NCBI GenBank assembly: GCA_018700655.1
Contig: JABIUG010000349.1
Location: 1 to 7,345 of the forward strand
DNA length: 7,345 bases
DNA from: Rhodospirillaceae bacterium
GTDB taxonomy: Bacteria; Pseudomonadota; Alphaproteobacteria; SP197
Reading direction: 5' to 3'
In this document: piece after piece, positions 1-6,423 of the stretch
How positions within the stretch are numbered: the first letter of the stretch is position 1
Layout: every line of letters begins with the position of its first letter
Translations under genes and position numbers: made by a program
Notes under the pieces: generated by a model
Databases searched by the model: none
The model's input: only the letters and a program-made list of their open reading frames with translations
What the model was told of the DNA's origin: nothing

Positions 1-38
1 ACGCACAGGCTTCTGGGTGACGCACAAACTGACGCACA
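1..38. repeat. Three direct copies of ACGCACA
   Basis: ACGCACA occurs at 1-7, 20-26 and 32-38; the last two copies are preceded by G, giving GACGCACA at 19-26 and 31-38. Start-to-start spacings are 19 and 12 bases. The third copy also forms the left arm of a perfect inverted repeat, GCACA-gaa-TGTGC at 34-46. Such iterated heptamers could be transposase-binding sites inside an insertion-sequence end. The copies are directly visible; the role is inferred. Confidence 0.5.
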
Positions 39-54
39 GAATGTGCCTCTTGAC

Positions 55-103
55 GGTGGCTCACTGCCACCTAGAGTGGCTGTCTTGCTCACATATCAGT
101 GAG
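55..103. repeat. Cluster of short inverted repeats
   Basis: Three perfect dyads lie close together. GGTGGC (55-60) pairs with GCCACC (66-71) over a 5-base loop. GCCAC (66-70) pairs with GTGGC (76-80) over a 5-base loop. CTCAC (88-92) pairs with GTGAG (99-103) over a 6-base loop. The first two share the segment 66-70, so they are mutually exclusive. There is no T-run after any of them, so they do not look like intrinsic terminators. They lie inside the presumed foreign segment. Confidence 0.5.
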
Positions 104-408
104 TTAGTGCAGGAGGTGGTGCCCTGGTGCAGAACCACGAAGCCATCGGTGTAGTTGCTGTCGAGCATCTGCTTGACCGTCATCGTCGCACCGTTCTTGT
201 CGGGGAACTCGATGTCGTCGAGATACAGCGACTGCACGGGCAATTCGGTCACCTCACCATCACCCGACCAGACATTCCCGGTCGGCAGCATGCGGCGCAG
301 GTTGCGAAAGGCCCAGCGGTTGAAGGGGCCTTCCTGCATGTTGGCCAGAGTAACCTGCTCGTCGCCAGCAGCCGGAAAAGTGCGCATCAGGCGCGGTGTC
401 TCGTTCAC
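61..408 (-). pseudogene. Serine hydrolase, class C beta-lactamase-like (6-aminohexanoate-dimer hydrolase type), truncated
   Basis: This is the N-terminal quarter of a serine hydrolase of the beta-lactamase/transpeptidase-like fold. From a GTG start at 408-406 the residues up to about 96 fit the family: FNRWAFRNLRRMLPTGNVW (29-47), then a 'MTVKQMLDSNYTDGFVVLHQG' type stretch (76-96) that in intact homologues leads to the SxxK nucleophile. Here the reading frame departs from the family after HQGT, and ends 18 residues later at TGA (63-61), so the SxxK serine and lysine, the YxN-like motif and the rest of the roughly 400-residue enzyme are missing. The other two frames do not resume the homology, so it is not a simple frameshift. 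GGGGAA at 417-412 is a good ribosome binding site for the GTG start; a TTG at 420-418 is an in-frame alternative. Almost certainly inactive. Confidence 0.75.
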
Positions 409-466
409 GGTGTTCCCCAATACTTTCGTTGGAAGCTAACACGGCTCCGGGCGCATCGGCACCCGA

Positions 467-497
467 CTCGCACTGCCCGGCAACGCTGGCGTATGAT
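467..497 (+). promoter_or_regulatory. Weak candidate promoter of the D-lactate dehydrogenase gene
   Basis: TATGAT at 492-497 matches the sigma-70 -10 consensus at five of six positions and would start transcription about 18 bases before the ATG at 522. The -35 side is poor: CTCGCA at 467-472 matches three of six with a long 19-base spacer. The gap between the divergent genes (409-521) is only about 113 bases, so promoters for both must lie in it. An inverted repeat CCGGGC (447-452) / GCCCGG (475-480) overlaps this candidate and could be an operator. Confidence 0.3.
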
Positions 498-521
498 CGG
501 CCAAACCCGCCCGGAGCGACC

Positions 522-1910
522 ATGCGCGCCAACGCCCTGCCGACCCACAACGATGCCCTGGCCGAACTCGCCGAATTGCTGGGCGACCGCTTTTCGACCG
601 GCGAAGCGATACGCGAACAGCATTCCCATGACGAAAGCTGGCATCACGCCGAACTCCCCCATGCCGTGGTGTTTCCCGAAACGACGGAGGAAGTCGCCCA
701 GGTCGTGACGATCTGCGCGCGCCATGGCACACCCGTGATTCCGTTCGGCACCGGCACCTCGCTCGAAGGTCAGGTCGTGGCGGTCGAGGGTGGCGTTTCG
801 GTCGACATGATGCGCATGAACCGTGTGATCGAGGTCAACGCCGAAGATCTCGACGCCACGGTCGAGGCCGGCGTCACGCGCAAGCAGCTCAACGAGTATC
901 TGCGCGACCAGGGCCTCTTTTTCCCGGTCGACCCCGGCGCCGACGCCTCGCTTGGCGGCATGGCGGCAACGCGCTCGTCAGGCACCAATGCGGTGCGCTA
1001 CGGCACCATGCGCGAGGCCGTTCTCTCGCTCACCGTGGTCACGGCCGACGGGCGTATCGTGAGAACCGCCCAGCGTGCCCGGAAATCCTCGGCCGGATAC
1101 GACCTCACGTGTCTCTTTGTCGGTTCTGAAGGCACGCTGGGCGTCATCACCGAAGTGACCGTGCGCCTGTTCGGCATTCCAGAGGCGATCAGCGCGGCAA
1201 CGGTTTCCTTCAGCGACATCGGCGCGGCCGTCGATGCCGTGATCATGACGATCCAGAGCGGTATCCCCATGGCCCGGATCGAACTGCTCGACGAACTCCA
1301 GGTCGAGGCCATCAACGCCTATTCCAAGCTCGACAATCCGGTTGCCCCGACGCTGTTCCTGGAGTTTCACGGCACCCAGGCCGGGGTTGCCGAACAGGCC
1401 GAACTGGTCGGAGGGATCTGTAGCGAATTCGGCGCCGGCGACTTCCGCTGGACGAGCAACCACGAAGAACGCAACAAACTCTGGCAGGCGCGTCACGATG
1501 CCGCATGGGCATCCAAGGCGCTGCGGCCGGGCTGTTCGATGTGGGTCACCGATGTCTGCGTCCCGATCTCGCGGCTGGCCGAATGTATCGTCGAGACAAA
1601 GAAAGACCTGGAAACGACCGATATTCCCGCTCCCCTGGTCGGCCATGTCGGTGACGGCAACTTCCATCTCGCCTTCCTGCTCGACCGCGATGATCCCGCC
1701 GAACTGGCCGAAGCCGAACGGATCAACGATCGTCTGGTCAATCGCGCCCTTGCCATGGGCGGCACCTGTACCGGCGAACACGGCGTCGGCCTTGGCAAGA
1801 TGAAGTTCCTCCAGGCCGAACACGGCGAAGCCGTCAGCCTGATGCGCCAGCTCAAGGCCGCGTTCGATCCCCAGGGCATCATGAACCCCGGGAAGATCGT
1901 TGCGGTCTGA
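522..1910 (+). CDS. FAD-linked D-lactate dehydrogenase (cytochrome-type, LDHD/GlcD family)
   Basis: This 462-residue enzyme should oxidise D-lactate or a related D-2-hydroxyacid to the 2-oxoacid, passing electrons from FAD to a cytochrome or quinone at the inner face of the membrane. An FAD_binding_4 domain fills roughly residues 45-220, with PFGTGTSLEGQ (74-84), the DPGADASLGG stretch (137-146) and FVGSEGTLGVITE (199-211). The FAD-oxidase C-terminal domain follows (about 225-460), with the metal/substrate motif GHVGDGNFH (374-382), GEHGVGLGK (418-426) and the closing FDPQGIMNPGK (448-458). The run RIELLDE...APTLFLEFHG and RPGC...TDVCVPISRL closely matches mitochondrial LDHD, favouring D-lactate over glycolate (GlcD). 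Glycolate oxidase partners GlcE and GlcF are absent from the window. The ATG at 522 is chosen because GGAG sits at 513-516, 5 bases upstream, and conserved sequence begins after it; an open frame to 396 is not supported. Full length, no defects. Confidence 0.93.
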   Translation: MRANALPTHNDALAELAELLGDRFSTGEAIREQHSHDESWHHAELPHAVVFPETTEEVAQVVTICARHGTPVIPFGTGTSLEGQVVAVEGGVSVDMMRMNRVIEVNAEDLDATVEAGVTRKQLNEYLRDQGLFFPVDPGADASLGGMAATRSSGTNAVRYGTMREAVLSLTVVTADGRIVRTAQRARKSSAGYDLTCLFVGSEGTLGVITEVTVRLFGIPEAISAATVSFSDIGAAVDAVIMTIQSGIPMARIELLDELQVEAINAYSKLDNPVAPTLFLEFHGTQAGVAEQAELVGGICSEFGAGDFRWTSNHEERNKLWQARHDAAWASKALRPGCSMWVTDVCVPISRLAECIVETKKDLETTDIPAPLVGHVGDGNFHLAFLLDRDDPAELAEAERINDRLVNRALAMGGTCTGEHGVGLGKMKFLQAEHGEAVSLMRQLKAAFDPQGIMNPGKIVAV

Positions 1911-1988
1911 GTTGCCTTGCAGAGATGCAGAAGTTGTTCGCATTTGGCGTCTAACAGAACACAACACACGTGCCCACCGAGACTCGAG

Positions 1989-2279
1989 ATGAACGCGCTC
2001 GCCGAGATCAGCCTTTACATCATCGCAACAGGCGGAGCGGTCATCGTGCTCTACGCCTACCTCAGTCAGCACCCTAGCTGGCGTGGCCAGCGCGTTCTGC
2101 AACGTGCATTGGACCTACAGCCGATGGCAGATCGTCGAGGTATTTCACTCGAACAGATGAGGCTGGAGGAGCAGGCGCATCGCCACTGGACCATGCGCTG
2201 GTTCCACAATATGCCTTGGTTCGGAGCGTCAATGATGGCCTTTGGTGTTCTTCTTCTGACACTTGCCTGGTGGCTTTGA
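1989..2279 (+). CDS. Small two-helix membrane protein of unknown function
   Basis: The 96-residue product is not recognised as a known family. It has an N-terminal hydrophobic segment (about residues 6-25, ISLYIIATGGAVIVLYAYL), a charged middle of about 50 residues rich in Arg, Glu and His (WRGQRVLQRALDLQP then MRLEEQAHRHWTMRWFHNMP), and a C-terminal hydrophobic segment (about 77-95) ending in WWL. This predicts a hairpin with both termini on the same side; the Arg-rich middle suggests a cytoplasmic loop. The ATG at 1989 is the only sensible in-frame start near the first helix; the ribosome binding site is weak (GAG-containing purine stretch at 1979-1988). It follows the lactate dehydrogenase by 78 bases on the same strand, so co-transcription is possible, and no terminator is visible between them. 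The membrane character and codon use make it likely to be real. Confidence 0.7.
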   Translation: MNALAEISLYIIATGGAVIVLYAYLSQHPSWRGQRVLQRALDLQPMADRRGISLEQMRLEEQAHRHWTMRWFHNMPWFGASMMAFGVLLLTLAWWL

Positions 2280-2283
2280 GCCT

Positions 2284-3234
2284 TCAACCCTTACTGCAGG
2301 AGCCTCCACCCAGAACGCAGAACTTGGCGCAGTGGGGGTGGTTGAGTTTCACGGCGCCGGCGGCCTGGGCCAGGGTTTCGCCCATTTCGAACTGGGTATC
2401 GTAGGGCAGCAGCGTGCAGGCGATGACGGCGGGTTTATCGGCACCCTTGCGTTTCACGACCATGCGCGAGGAAGCACACATCACACCGGCGGGATCGACA
2501 TCGAGGATGTCCCAGCACGCGGTGGTGATTTCAGGCACCTCTGCCTTCTCGTCCATTTCCGGGAACAGGACCATCTGCAACGGGTCTTCGGCATCGACCT
2601 TCAGACCCAGATCGGCGATGAACGCGCGATAACCCTCACGCAGCTTCGCCGCGTCTTCATTCCAGTAGGTTCTCCCTGCCAGATGTACGGTGAAACGATG
2701 CTCGGCGAGCCAGCGCAAGCCCTTGATCATGGGATCCCACGAGCGCGCGCCCCGCTCCATCTGGTGGCGCAGCTTGGTGTAGTGGTCAACCGAGACGCGC
2801 AGGGTGAGGCGTTCCGGGTAACGCACCTGGAGGTCAAGCAGGCCATCAGCGCATTTCATCATTGGGCGCATGGCATTGGTCAGGATCATGACGCGGAAAC
2901 CCCGGACGAGTGCGTCTTCGGCCATCGTCATGAAATCGGGATTCACAAAGGGCTCGCCGCCGGTAAAGCCGATCTCCTCAGTACCCAGGCCATCACGTTC
3001 GATCTCGTCGAGATAAGCGGCCACTTCGGCTGCCGTGATGTAGACCAGCCGGTCGTTTCTGGGGCTGGATTCAATGTAACAGGCCGCGCAGGTCAGGTTG
3101 CACAGCGTGCCGGTGTTGATCCACAGCGTCGAAAGTTGCTTGAGATCGACATAAGCGCGCTGCTCGCCCTTTGCCGTGATGTTGGGATCAACAAACTTGC
3201 CGTCCGTACGGATGGTCAACATATCTGCCTGCAT
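2284..3234 (-). CDS. Radical SAM enzyme with a cysteine-rich C-terminal (SPASM/Twitch-like) region
   Basis: A 316-residue radical SAM protein. The [4Fe-4S]/SAM motif CNLTCAAC (C45, C49, C52) uses the canonical CxxxCxxC spacing, and GFTGGEP (89-95) is the SAM-binding GGEP motif. The middle (145-190) fits the rest of the barrel. Six more cysteines lie in the last third (C240, C253, C273, C302, C306, C313), arranged CW...GVMC...IAC...HCAKFC...GSC, a pattern suited to one or two auxiliary iron-sulfur clusters as in SPASM/Twitch enzymes. It belongs broadly to the MoaA/PqqE/NifB-like group, but the substrate is not known and no precursor peptide is evident nearby. The ATG at 3234 is preferred: AAGGGG at 3247-3242 lies 6-7 bases upstream, whereas the longer frame to 3288 would need a TTG. 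It ends 4 bases from the convergent small membrane protein gene and is divergent from the dioxygenase. Confidence 0.88.
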   Translation of the reverse strand: MQADMLTIRTDGKFVDPNITAKGEQRAYVDLKQLSTLWINTGTLCNLTCAACYIESSPRNDRLVYITAAEVAAYLDEIERDGLGTEEIGFTGGEPFVNPDFMTMAEDALVRGFRVMILTNAMRPMMKCADGLLDLQVRYPERLTLRVSVDHYTKLRHQMERGARSWDPMIKGLRWLAEHRFTVHLAGRTYWNEDAAKLREGYRAFIADLGLKVDAEDPLQMVLFPEMDEKAEVPEITTACWDILDVDPAGVMCASSRMVVKRKGADKPAVIACTLLPYDTQFEMGETLAQAAGAVKLNHPHCAKFCVLGGGSCSKG

Positions 3235-3368
3235 ACAACAGCCCCTTACTGATGCCGGGAACATGGTGGCACCCCAGGTCCGTGGCAAATCACATCCGCG
3301 GAACCTGCCGTGAATGATTGCATGGCGGCAACGGCTGGACCATGGTTTGCTGATCGCAAGGAGCCCTG
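3235..3368. promoter_or_regulatory. Divergent intergenic region between the radical SAM and dioxygenase genes
   Basis: This 134-base gap must hold the start signals of both genes. For the minus-strand radical SAM gene, TTGCCA (3288-3283) and CATGTT (3265-3260) are separated by 17 bases, giving a start around 3253 just ahead of the AAGGGG ribosome binding site; the -35 matches five of six, the -10 only three. For the plus-strand gene, TTGCAT (3318-3323) and CATGGT (3341-3346), also 17 bases apart, match three of six each. Both candidates are weak, and no convincing operator palindrome was found. Confidence 0.3.
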
Positions 3369-4202
3369 ATGATGCCCGCGACAGAACTCGAGATTTCTCC
3401 GGTTACACCGACCATCGGCGCCATGGTTCACGGCGTTGATCTCGGCAAACCGCTCGACGAAGAAACTCAGCAGGCCCTGCACAACGCCTGGATGGAACAT
3501 CTGGTCCTGTTTTTCCGTGACCAGACGCTCGACCCCGCATCACTGCAAACGCTGGGCCGGGGGTTCGGTCCACTCCATGTCCATCCCCAGGGCGACATGG
3601 CGGATTTCGAGGGCATCCTGAAGATTTATGCGGACCGCAACTCCAAAACCTATGCCGGGCGCAAATGGCATTCAGATGTGACCTGCGATCTTGAACCGCC
3701 ACTGGCCAGCATCCTCCACATGCACGAGGTTCCCTCAGCCGGTGGCGATACCCTGTTCGCCAATATGTTTGCTGCTTATGACGCCCTCTCCCAACCGATG
3801 CGCGCATTCCTCGACGGGCTTAGCGCCATGCACGCCAGCGAGCACAATTTCGCCGGTTATTACGGCACGACAACCCGGGAAACCCGTGATGGCGAGTATC
3901 CGGCCACGATCCACCCCGTTATCGCCGCCCATCCCGTGACCGGCCGCAAGGCGCTTTACGTCAACGAAATCTTCACGACCCATATCGTCGACCTGGAGCC
4001 TTCAGAAAGCCGCTCCCTGCTCGACTTTCTCTACCAACACATCAACCAGCCGCGCTTCCAGTGCCGGTTCCAGTGGGAGTCCGGTTCCGTCGCCATGTGG
4101 GACAACCGTTCGACCCAACACCTGGCGATGTTTGATTACTGGCCCGAAACCCGCGCCGGCCATCGTGTGACGATCAAGGGCGAGCGACCAAAGGCAGGAT
4201 GA
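3369..4202 (+). CDS. TauD/TfdA family Fe(II)/2-oxoglutarate-dependent dioxygenase
   Basis: This 277-residue soluble enzyme has the length and motifs of the TauD/TfdA family, which couples 2-oxoglutarate decarboxylation to hydroxylation of a small, often anionic substrate such as taurine, a phenoxyacetate or an alkyl sulfate. The iron triad is visible: WHSD gives H101 and D103, and H251 in TQHLAMFDYWPE is the distal histidine. R266 (AGHR), 15 residues after H251 as in TauD, should bind the 2-oxoglutarate carboxylate, and T128 in GGDTLF is the usual helper. The N-terminal MVHGVDLGKPL and HLVLFFRDQ are family hallmarks. AAGGAG at 3358-3363 is a strong ribosome binding site; ATG at 3369 (5-base gap) and the adjacent ATG at 3372 (8-base gap) are both possible starts. 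No sulfonate or sulfate transporter is beside it, so the substrate cannot be named. Confidence 0.92.
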   Translation: MMPATELEISPVTPTIGAMVHGVDLGKPLDEETQQALHNAWMEHLVLFFRDQTLDPASLQTLGRGFGPLHVHPQGDMADFEGILKIYADRNSKTYAGRKWHSDVTCDLEPPLASILHMHEVPSAGGDTLFANMFAAYDALSQPMRAFLDGLSAMHASEHNFAGYYGTTTRETRDGEYPATIHPVIAAHPVTGRKALYVNEIFTTHIVDLEPSESRSLLDFLYQHINQPRFQCRFQWESGSVAMWDNRSTQHLAMFDYWPETRAGHRVTIKGERPKAG

Positions 4203-4277
4203 AAGCGGTTCTTATGGACCGAACATTCGACTAGTGTCGGCGCGCCGGGATGGGACAAACGACATGGAGGCAGGGCA
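4203..4277. other. Intergenic gap with a small hairpin and a 10-base palindrome
   Basis: Just after the dioxygenase stop, CGGTTC (4206-4211) and GGACCG (4216-4221) can form a 6-base stem with one G-U pair and a TTAT loop, but no T-run follows, so it is at best a weak terminator. A perfect palindrome CGGCGCGCCG lies at 4238-4247. No good -35/-10 pair is visible. The adaptor gene that follows has its own strong ribosome binding site, so it may be read through from the dioxygenase or from a promoter not recognised here. Confidence 0.3.
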
Positions 4278-5426
4278 ATGACGTCGAGTGAAGAAGAGAC
4301 CGCGACGCCGGAGCCGGCAGCAATGCCGGAACCCCAGCCGGCCGAGACGGCCAAACCGCCCAAAGAGCGCAATCCCGGCAAGACCGTGGCGATTGCCCTG
4401 TTCGGGCTGGCGACCCTGCTTTTCGTCTATCACCTCTTTGCCGATCGCATCACGCCGTATTCCTCGGCCGGATATCTCCGGACCTATCTGGTCGCGATCG
4501 CGCCGGAAGTCAGCGGCACCGTGATGGAGGTCTTCGTCCGAGACAATTCCAGGGTCGAAGAAGGCCAGATCCTGTTCCAGCTCGACACCGCCGATTACGA
4601 AATCGCGGTCGCTGCCGCCGAAGCACAACTGGCCTCGGCCGGCCAGTCGATCGGCTCCAGCACCGCGGGCGTCAGTTCGGCGCAGGCTGCTGTGACCGAA
4701 GCCAAGGCCAACCTGGTCAACATCGAAGAGCAGGCAGCACGCATTCTGGAGCTGGTTGCAGAAGGTGTTTATGCCGAAGCCCGTGCCGACGAGGCCTATG
4801 CCGAACGCGATATAGGCAGAGCGAATGTGGAAAAAGCTGAAGCGAATCTGCTTCAGGCACAGGAAGCCCTCGGGCCGCAGGGCAACGACAATCCCCTGTT
4901 GCAAGCCGCGCTGGCTGATCTCGACAAGGCACAGCTCAACCTGCTGCGAGCATCGATCCTGGCGCCGTCTGATGGCGCTGTGACAGGACTGCAACTCACG
5001 CCGGGCCTCCTGGCCCATGCCAACACGGCGGTCATGACCTTCATCGACCTGCGCGATGTCTGGGTCGTCTCCTACATGACCGAGAACAATCTGGGGCTTC
5101 TGAAAGCAGGAGATCCTGTCACCATAGCCTTCGATGTTTTCCCGGGCCAGCTCTTTGGCGGGACCGTGCAATCGATCGGTTTCGGCGTTGCGGTCCAAGA
5201 CACAACAGCGGCGGGCACCCTGCCATCTGGTATACCGGGCAAGTCAGTCACCTCGGGCGATCTGAGTTATCCAGTCCGCATCCAGCTCGATGACGTTGAC
5301 CGACCGAAGGGCCTGCGCTTTGGCGGACGCGCCGGCGTGATTGCCTTTCCGACCGACAATGGCCTGATGAACATGCTGGGAGATTTCCGCATCTGGCTGG
5401 CGAGCATCTGGAACTATGTCGGCTGA
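4278..5426 (+). CDS. HlyD/EmrA/AaeA-type periplasmic adaptor of an efflux system
   Basis: The 382-residue membrane fusion protein should link an inner-membrane exporter to the periplasm or an outer-membrane channel. It has a Pro/Glu-rich cytoplasmic N-terminus (1-34), a single membrane anchor (about 36-54, KTVAIALFGLATLLFVYHLF), the first half of the lipoyl/barrel-sandwich domain (VAIAPEVSGTVMEVFVRDN, 72-90, continuing GQILFQLD), an Ala/Glu-rich coiled-coil hairpin (about 106-225), the returning lipoyl half (LRASILAPSDGAVTGLQL, 223-240) and a beta-barrel (about 258-358). The domain order and anchor are typical of the EmrA/AaeA group rather than lipoprotein RND adaptors. GGAGG at 4266-4270, 7 bases before the ATG, fixes the start. 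Its end overlaps the next gene by 11 bases, pointing to translational coupling and a shared complex. No outer-membrane channel gene or regulator is in the window. Confidence 0.93.
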   Translation: MTSSEEETATPEPAAMPEPQPAETAKPPKERNPGKTVAIALFGLATLLFVYHLFADRITPYSSAGYLRTYLVAIAPEVSGTVMEVFVRDNSRVEEGQILFQLDTADYEIAVAAAEAQLASAGQSIGSSTAGVSSAQAAVTEAKANLVNIEEQAARILELVAEGVYAEARADEAYAERDIGRANVEKAEANLLQAQEALGPQGNDNPLLQAALADLDKAQLNLLRASILAPSDGAVTGLQLTPGLLAHANTAVMTFIDLRDVWVVSYMTENNLGLLKAGDPVTIAFDVFPGQLFGGTVQSIGFGVAVQDTTAAGTLPSGIPGKSVTSGDLSYPVRIQLDDVDRPKGLRFGGRAGVIAFPTDNGLMNMLGDFRIWLASIWNYVG

Positions 5427-6423
5427 GGCATCAGCGGCTTACCCGCCTTTCCACAATCACGGCCTGCGCCTGACGATTGCCTGTGTCAGCGCCGCCGTGA
5501 TGGCCATGGCGATCAACAATCTGCTGGCGGCGATCGTTGCGCCCATCTTTGTGGCGGCATTGCTCGCTCCCGGCGCGCCGGCGCCGCCCGTGCGTATGTT
5601 TGTCCTGCCCGCGATCATCTGGGTCGTCGGATTTCTGGTCGATACCGCCACCATCTTCCTCGGCGACAACAAGGATGTGCTGTTGGCTTTTTATGCCTGG
5701 GTTATCTTCCTGTGTTTTTGGGATGACACCAAGGCCGGGCCCAAACCGGCGACCGGCCTGATCCTGATTGTGCTTGTCATGGTCGGCACCCTCAGTTCGG
5801 CCTCTCCGGTCAGTACATCTGCCCTGGTGGATGCACTTGCGCTGGCAGCAGCCTTGGCCCTTGTGGCGATCATCATTGCCCATGGCCTGGCGCCCGGCGG
5901 ACTGATGGAAAAGGATGTCGTCGCTGCCAAACCGTCAAGCCACCCCTTGCGTGAAAGCCTGGGCCGCACGGCACTCCTGATGGTGCTTGTCAGCTTCTAC
6001 ATCATGACGGAAATAACGGGCGGCCTCTATGTGCTTGTGGCGGCCGCGACCATCCTTCGTCTGCCTGCGGCCAGCCGTGGCGCGCTCGGTCTGGTCGCAG
6101 CCAACATCGTCGGGGGCGCTGTGGCGCTCTCCGCCGCCCTGTTCATGGCGGTGACGCCTTCAACCATGTTCGATGTCGTATTGTTCGCAGCGATGGTGCT
6201 TGGCCTGGGGTTGGCAGCGGAAGCCGGCGGCAAACTCGGCAACCTGGCCAAGGGAGCGACCGGTGTCACGATCATCCTCTTGACCATCGCGCTCATCTCG
6301 AACGACGAAACCGGTGCCTACTTCACCCGTGTCTTCGAAATAACTCTCTCGGTTACCTATGTCCTGCTGGGCCGTGCGGTGCTCGACCCCCCGGACCCGA
6401 TCGAAAACACATCGTCAGCGTGA
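5416..6423 (+). CDS. DUF2955 / FUSC-like inner-membrane transport protein, partner of the HlyD adaptor
   Basis: A 335-residue polytopic membrane protein with about ten to twelve hydrophobic segments in two halves: roughly residues 18-50, 60-82, 87-102, 112-126 and 135-156, then a hydrophilic link (about 158-183, containing GGLMEKDVVAAKPSSH), followed by 184-215, 222-246, 250-268, 281-295 and 305-321. Length, two-part layout and position after an HlyD adaptor fit DUF2955, a relative of the FUSC/aromatic acid exporter (AaeB) group. It is shorter than AaeB, which carries a large soluble domain between its halves. By analogy it would move small organic acids or drugs outward; the substrate is unknown. 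The ATG at 5416 lies inside the end of the adaptor gene with only a weak TGGA (5409-5412) upstream, so translation probably depends on the preceding gene. Its stop TGA (6421-6423) directly touches the convergent GFA gene. Confidence 0.82.
   Translation: MSAEASAAYPPFHNHGLRLTIACVSAAVMAMAINNLLAAIVAPIFVAALLAPGAPAPPVRMFVLPAIIWVVGFLVDTATIFLGDNKDVLLAFYAWVIFLCFWDDTKAGPKPATGLILIVLVMVGTLSSASPVSTSALVDALALAAALALVAIIIAHGLAPGGLMEKDVVAAKPSSHPLRESLGRTALLMVLVSFYIMTEITGGLYVLVAAATILRLPAASRGALGLVAANIVGGAVALSAALFMAVTPSTMFDVVLFAAMVLGLGLAAEAGGKLGNLAKGATGVTIILLTIALISNDETGAYFTRVFEITLSVTYVLLGRAVLDPPDPIENTSSA

Larger units (their letters stand above)
1..111. mobile_element. Probable insertion-sequence end (partial, runs off the left edge)
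   Basis: No reading frame here resembles a protein on either strand, and the sequence is less GC-rich than the neighbouring genes. It interrupts a serine hydrolase gene: recognisable hydrolase codons stop at about 112-120. Read on the minus strand from 111, it starts TGCACTAACTC, carries several short hairpins, and then has three copies of TGTGCGT (plus strand ACGCACA at 1-7, 20-26 and 32-38). A TG terminus with iterated short sequences just inside is known for IS21-family ends, so that family is a guess. No transposase is in the window, the other end is unseen, and no target duplication can be tested. A rearrangement breakpoint or contig edge is the alternative. Confidence 0.4.

Noticed and set aside
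101..110. Possible integron attC core (GTTAGTG)
   Set aside because: It does not fit the GTTRRRY core consensus, and no paired sites or cassette layout is present.
396..521. 42-codon N-terminal extension of the D-lactate dehydrogenase
   Set aside because: It would overlap the divergent gene's start region, has no family similarity, and the ATG at 522 has a properly spaced GGAG.
978..2102. Open frame of about 374 codons antisense to the D-lactate dehydrogenase
   Set aside because: It lies opposite a well-supported enzyme whose motifs are intact, has no recognisable domain, and is the kind of antisense frame common in GC-rich genes.
2263..3252. Open frame of about 329 codons antisense to the radical SAM gene
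   Set aside because: The minus-strand protein has clear CxxxCxxC and GGEP motifs; the plus-strand product has low-complexity composition and no plausible family.
3235..3288. 18-codon N-terminal extension of the radical SAM protein from a TTG
   Set aside because: The ATG at 3234 has a strong AAGGGG upstream, and the extension would cover the likely promoter.
4206..4221. Intrinsic terminator after the dioxygenase gene
   Set aside because: The stem is short with a G-U pair and is not followed by a T-run.
4212..5198. Open frame of about 328 codons antisense to the HlyD adaptor
   Set aside because: The plus-strand adaptor has a good ribosome binding site and full domain layout; the antisense product has no plausible domain.
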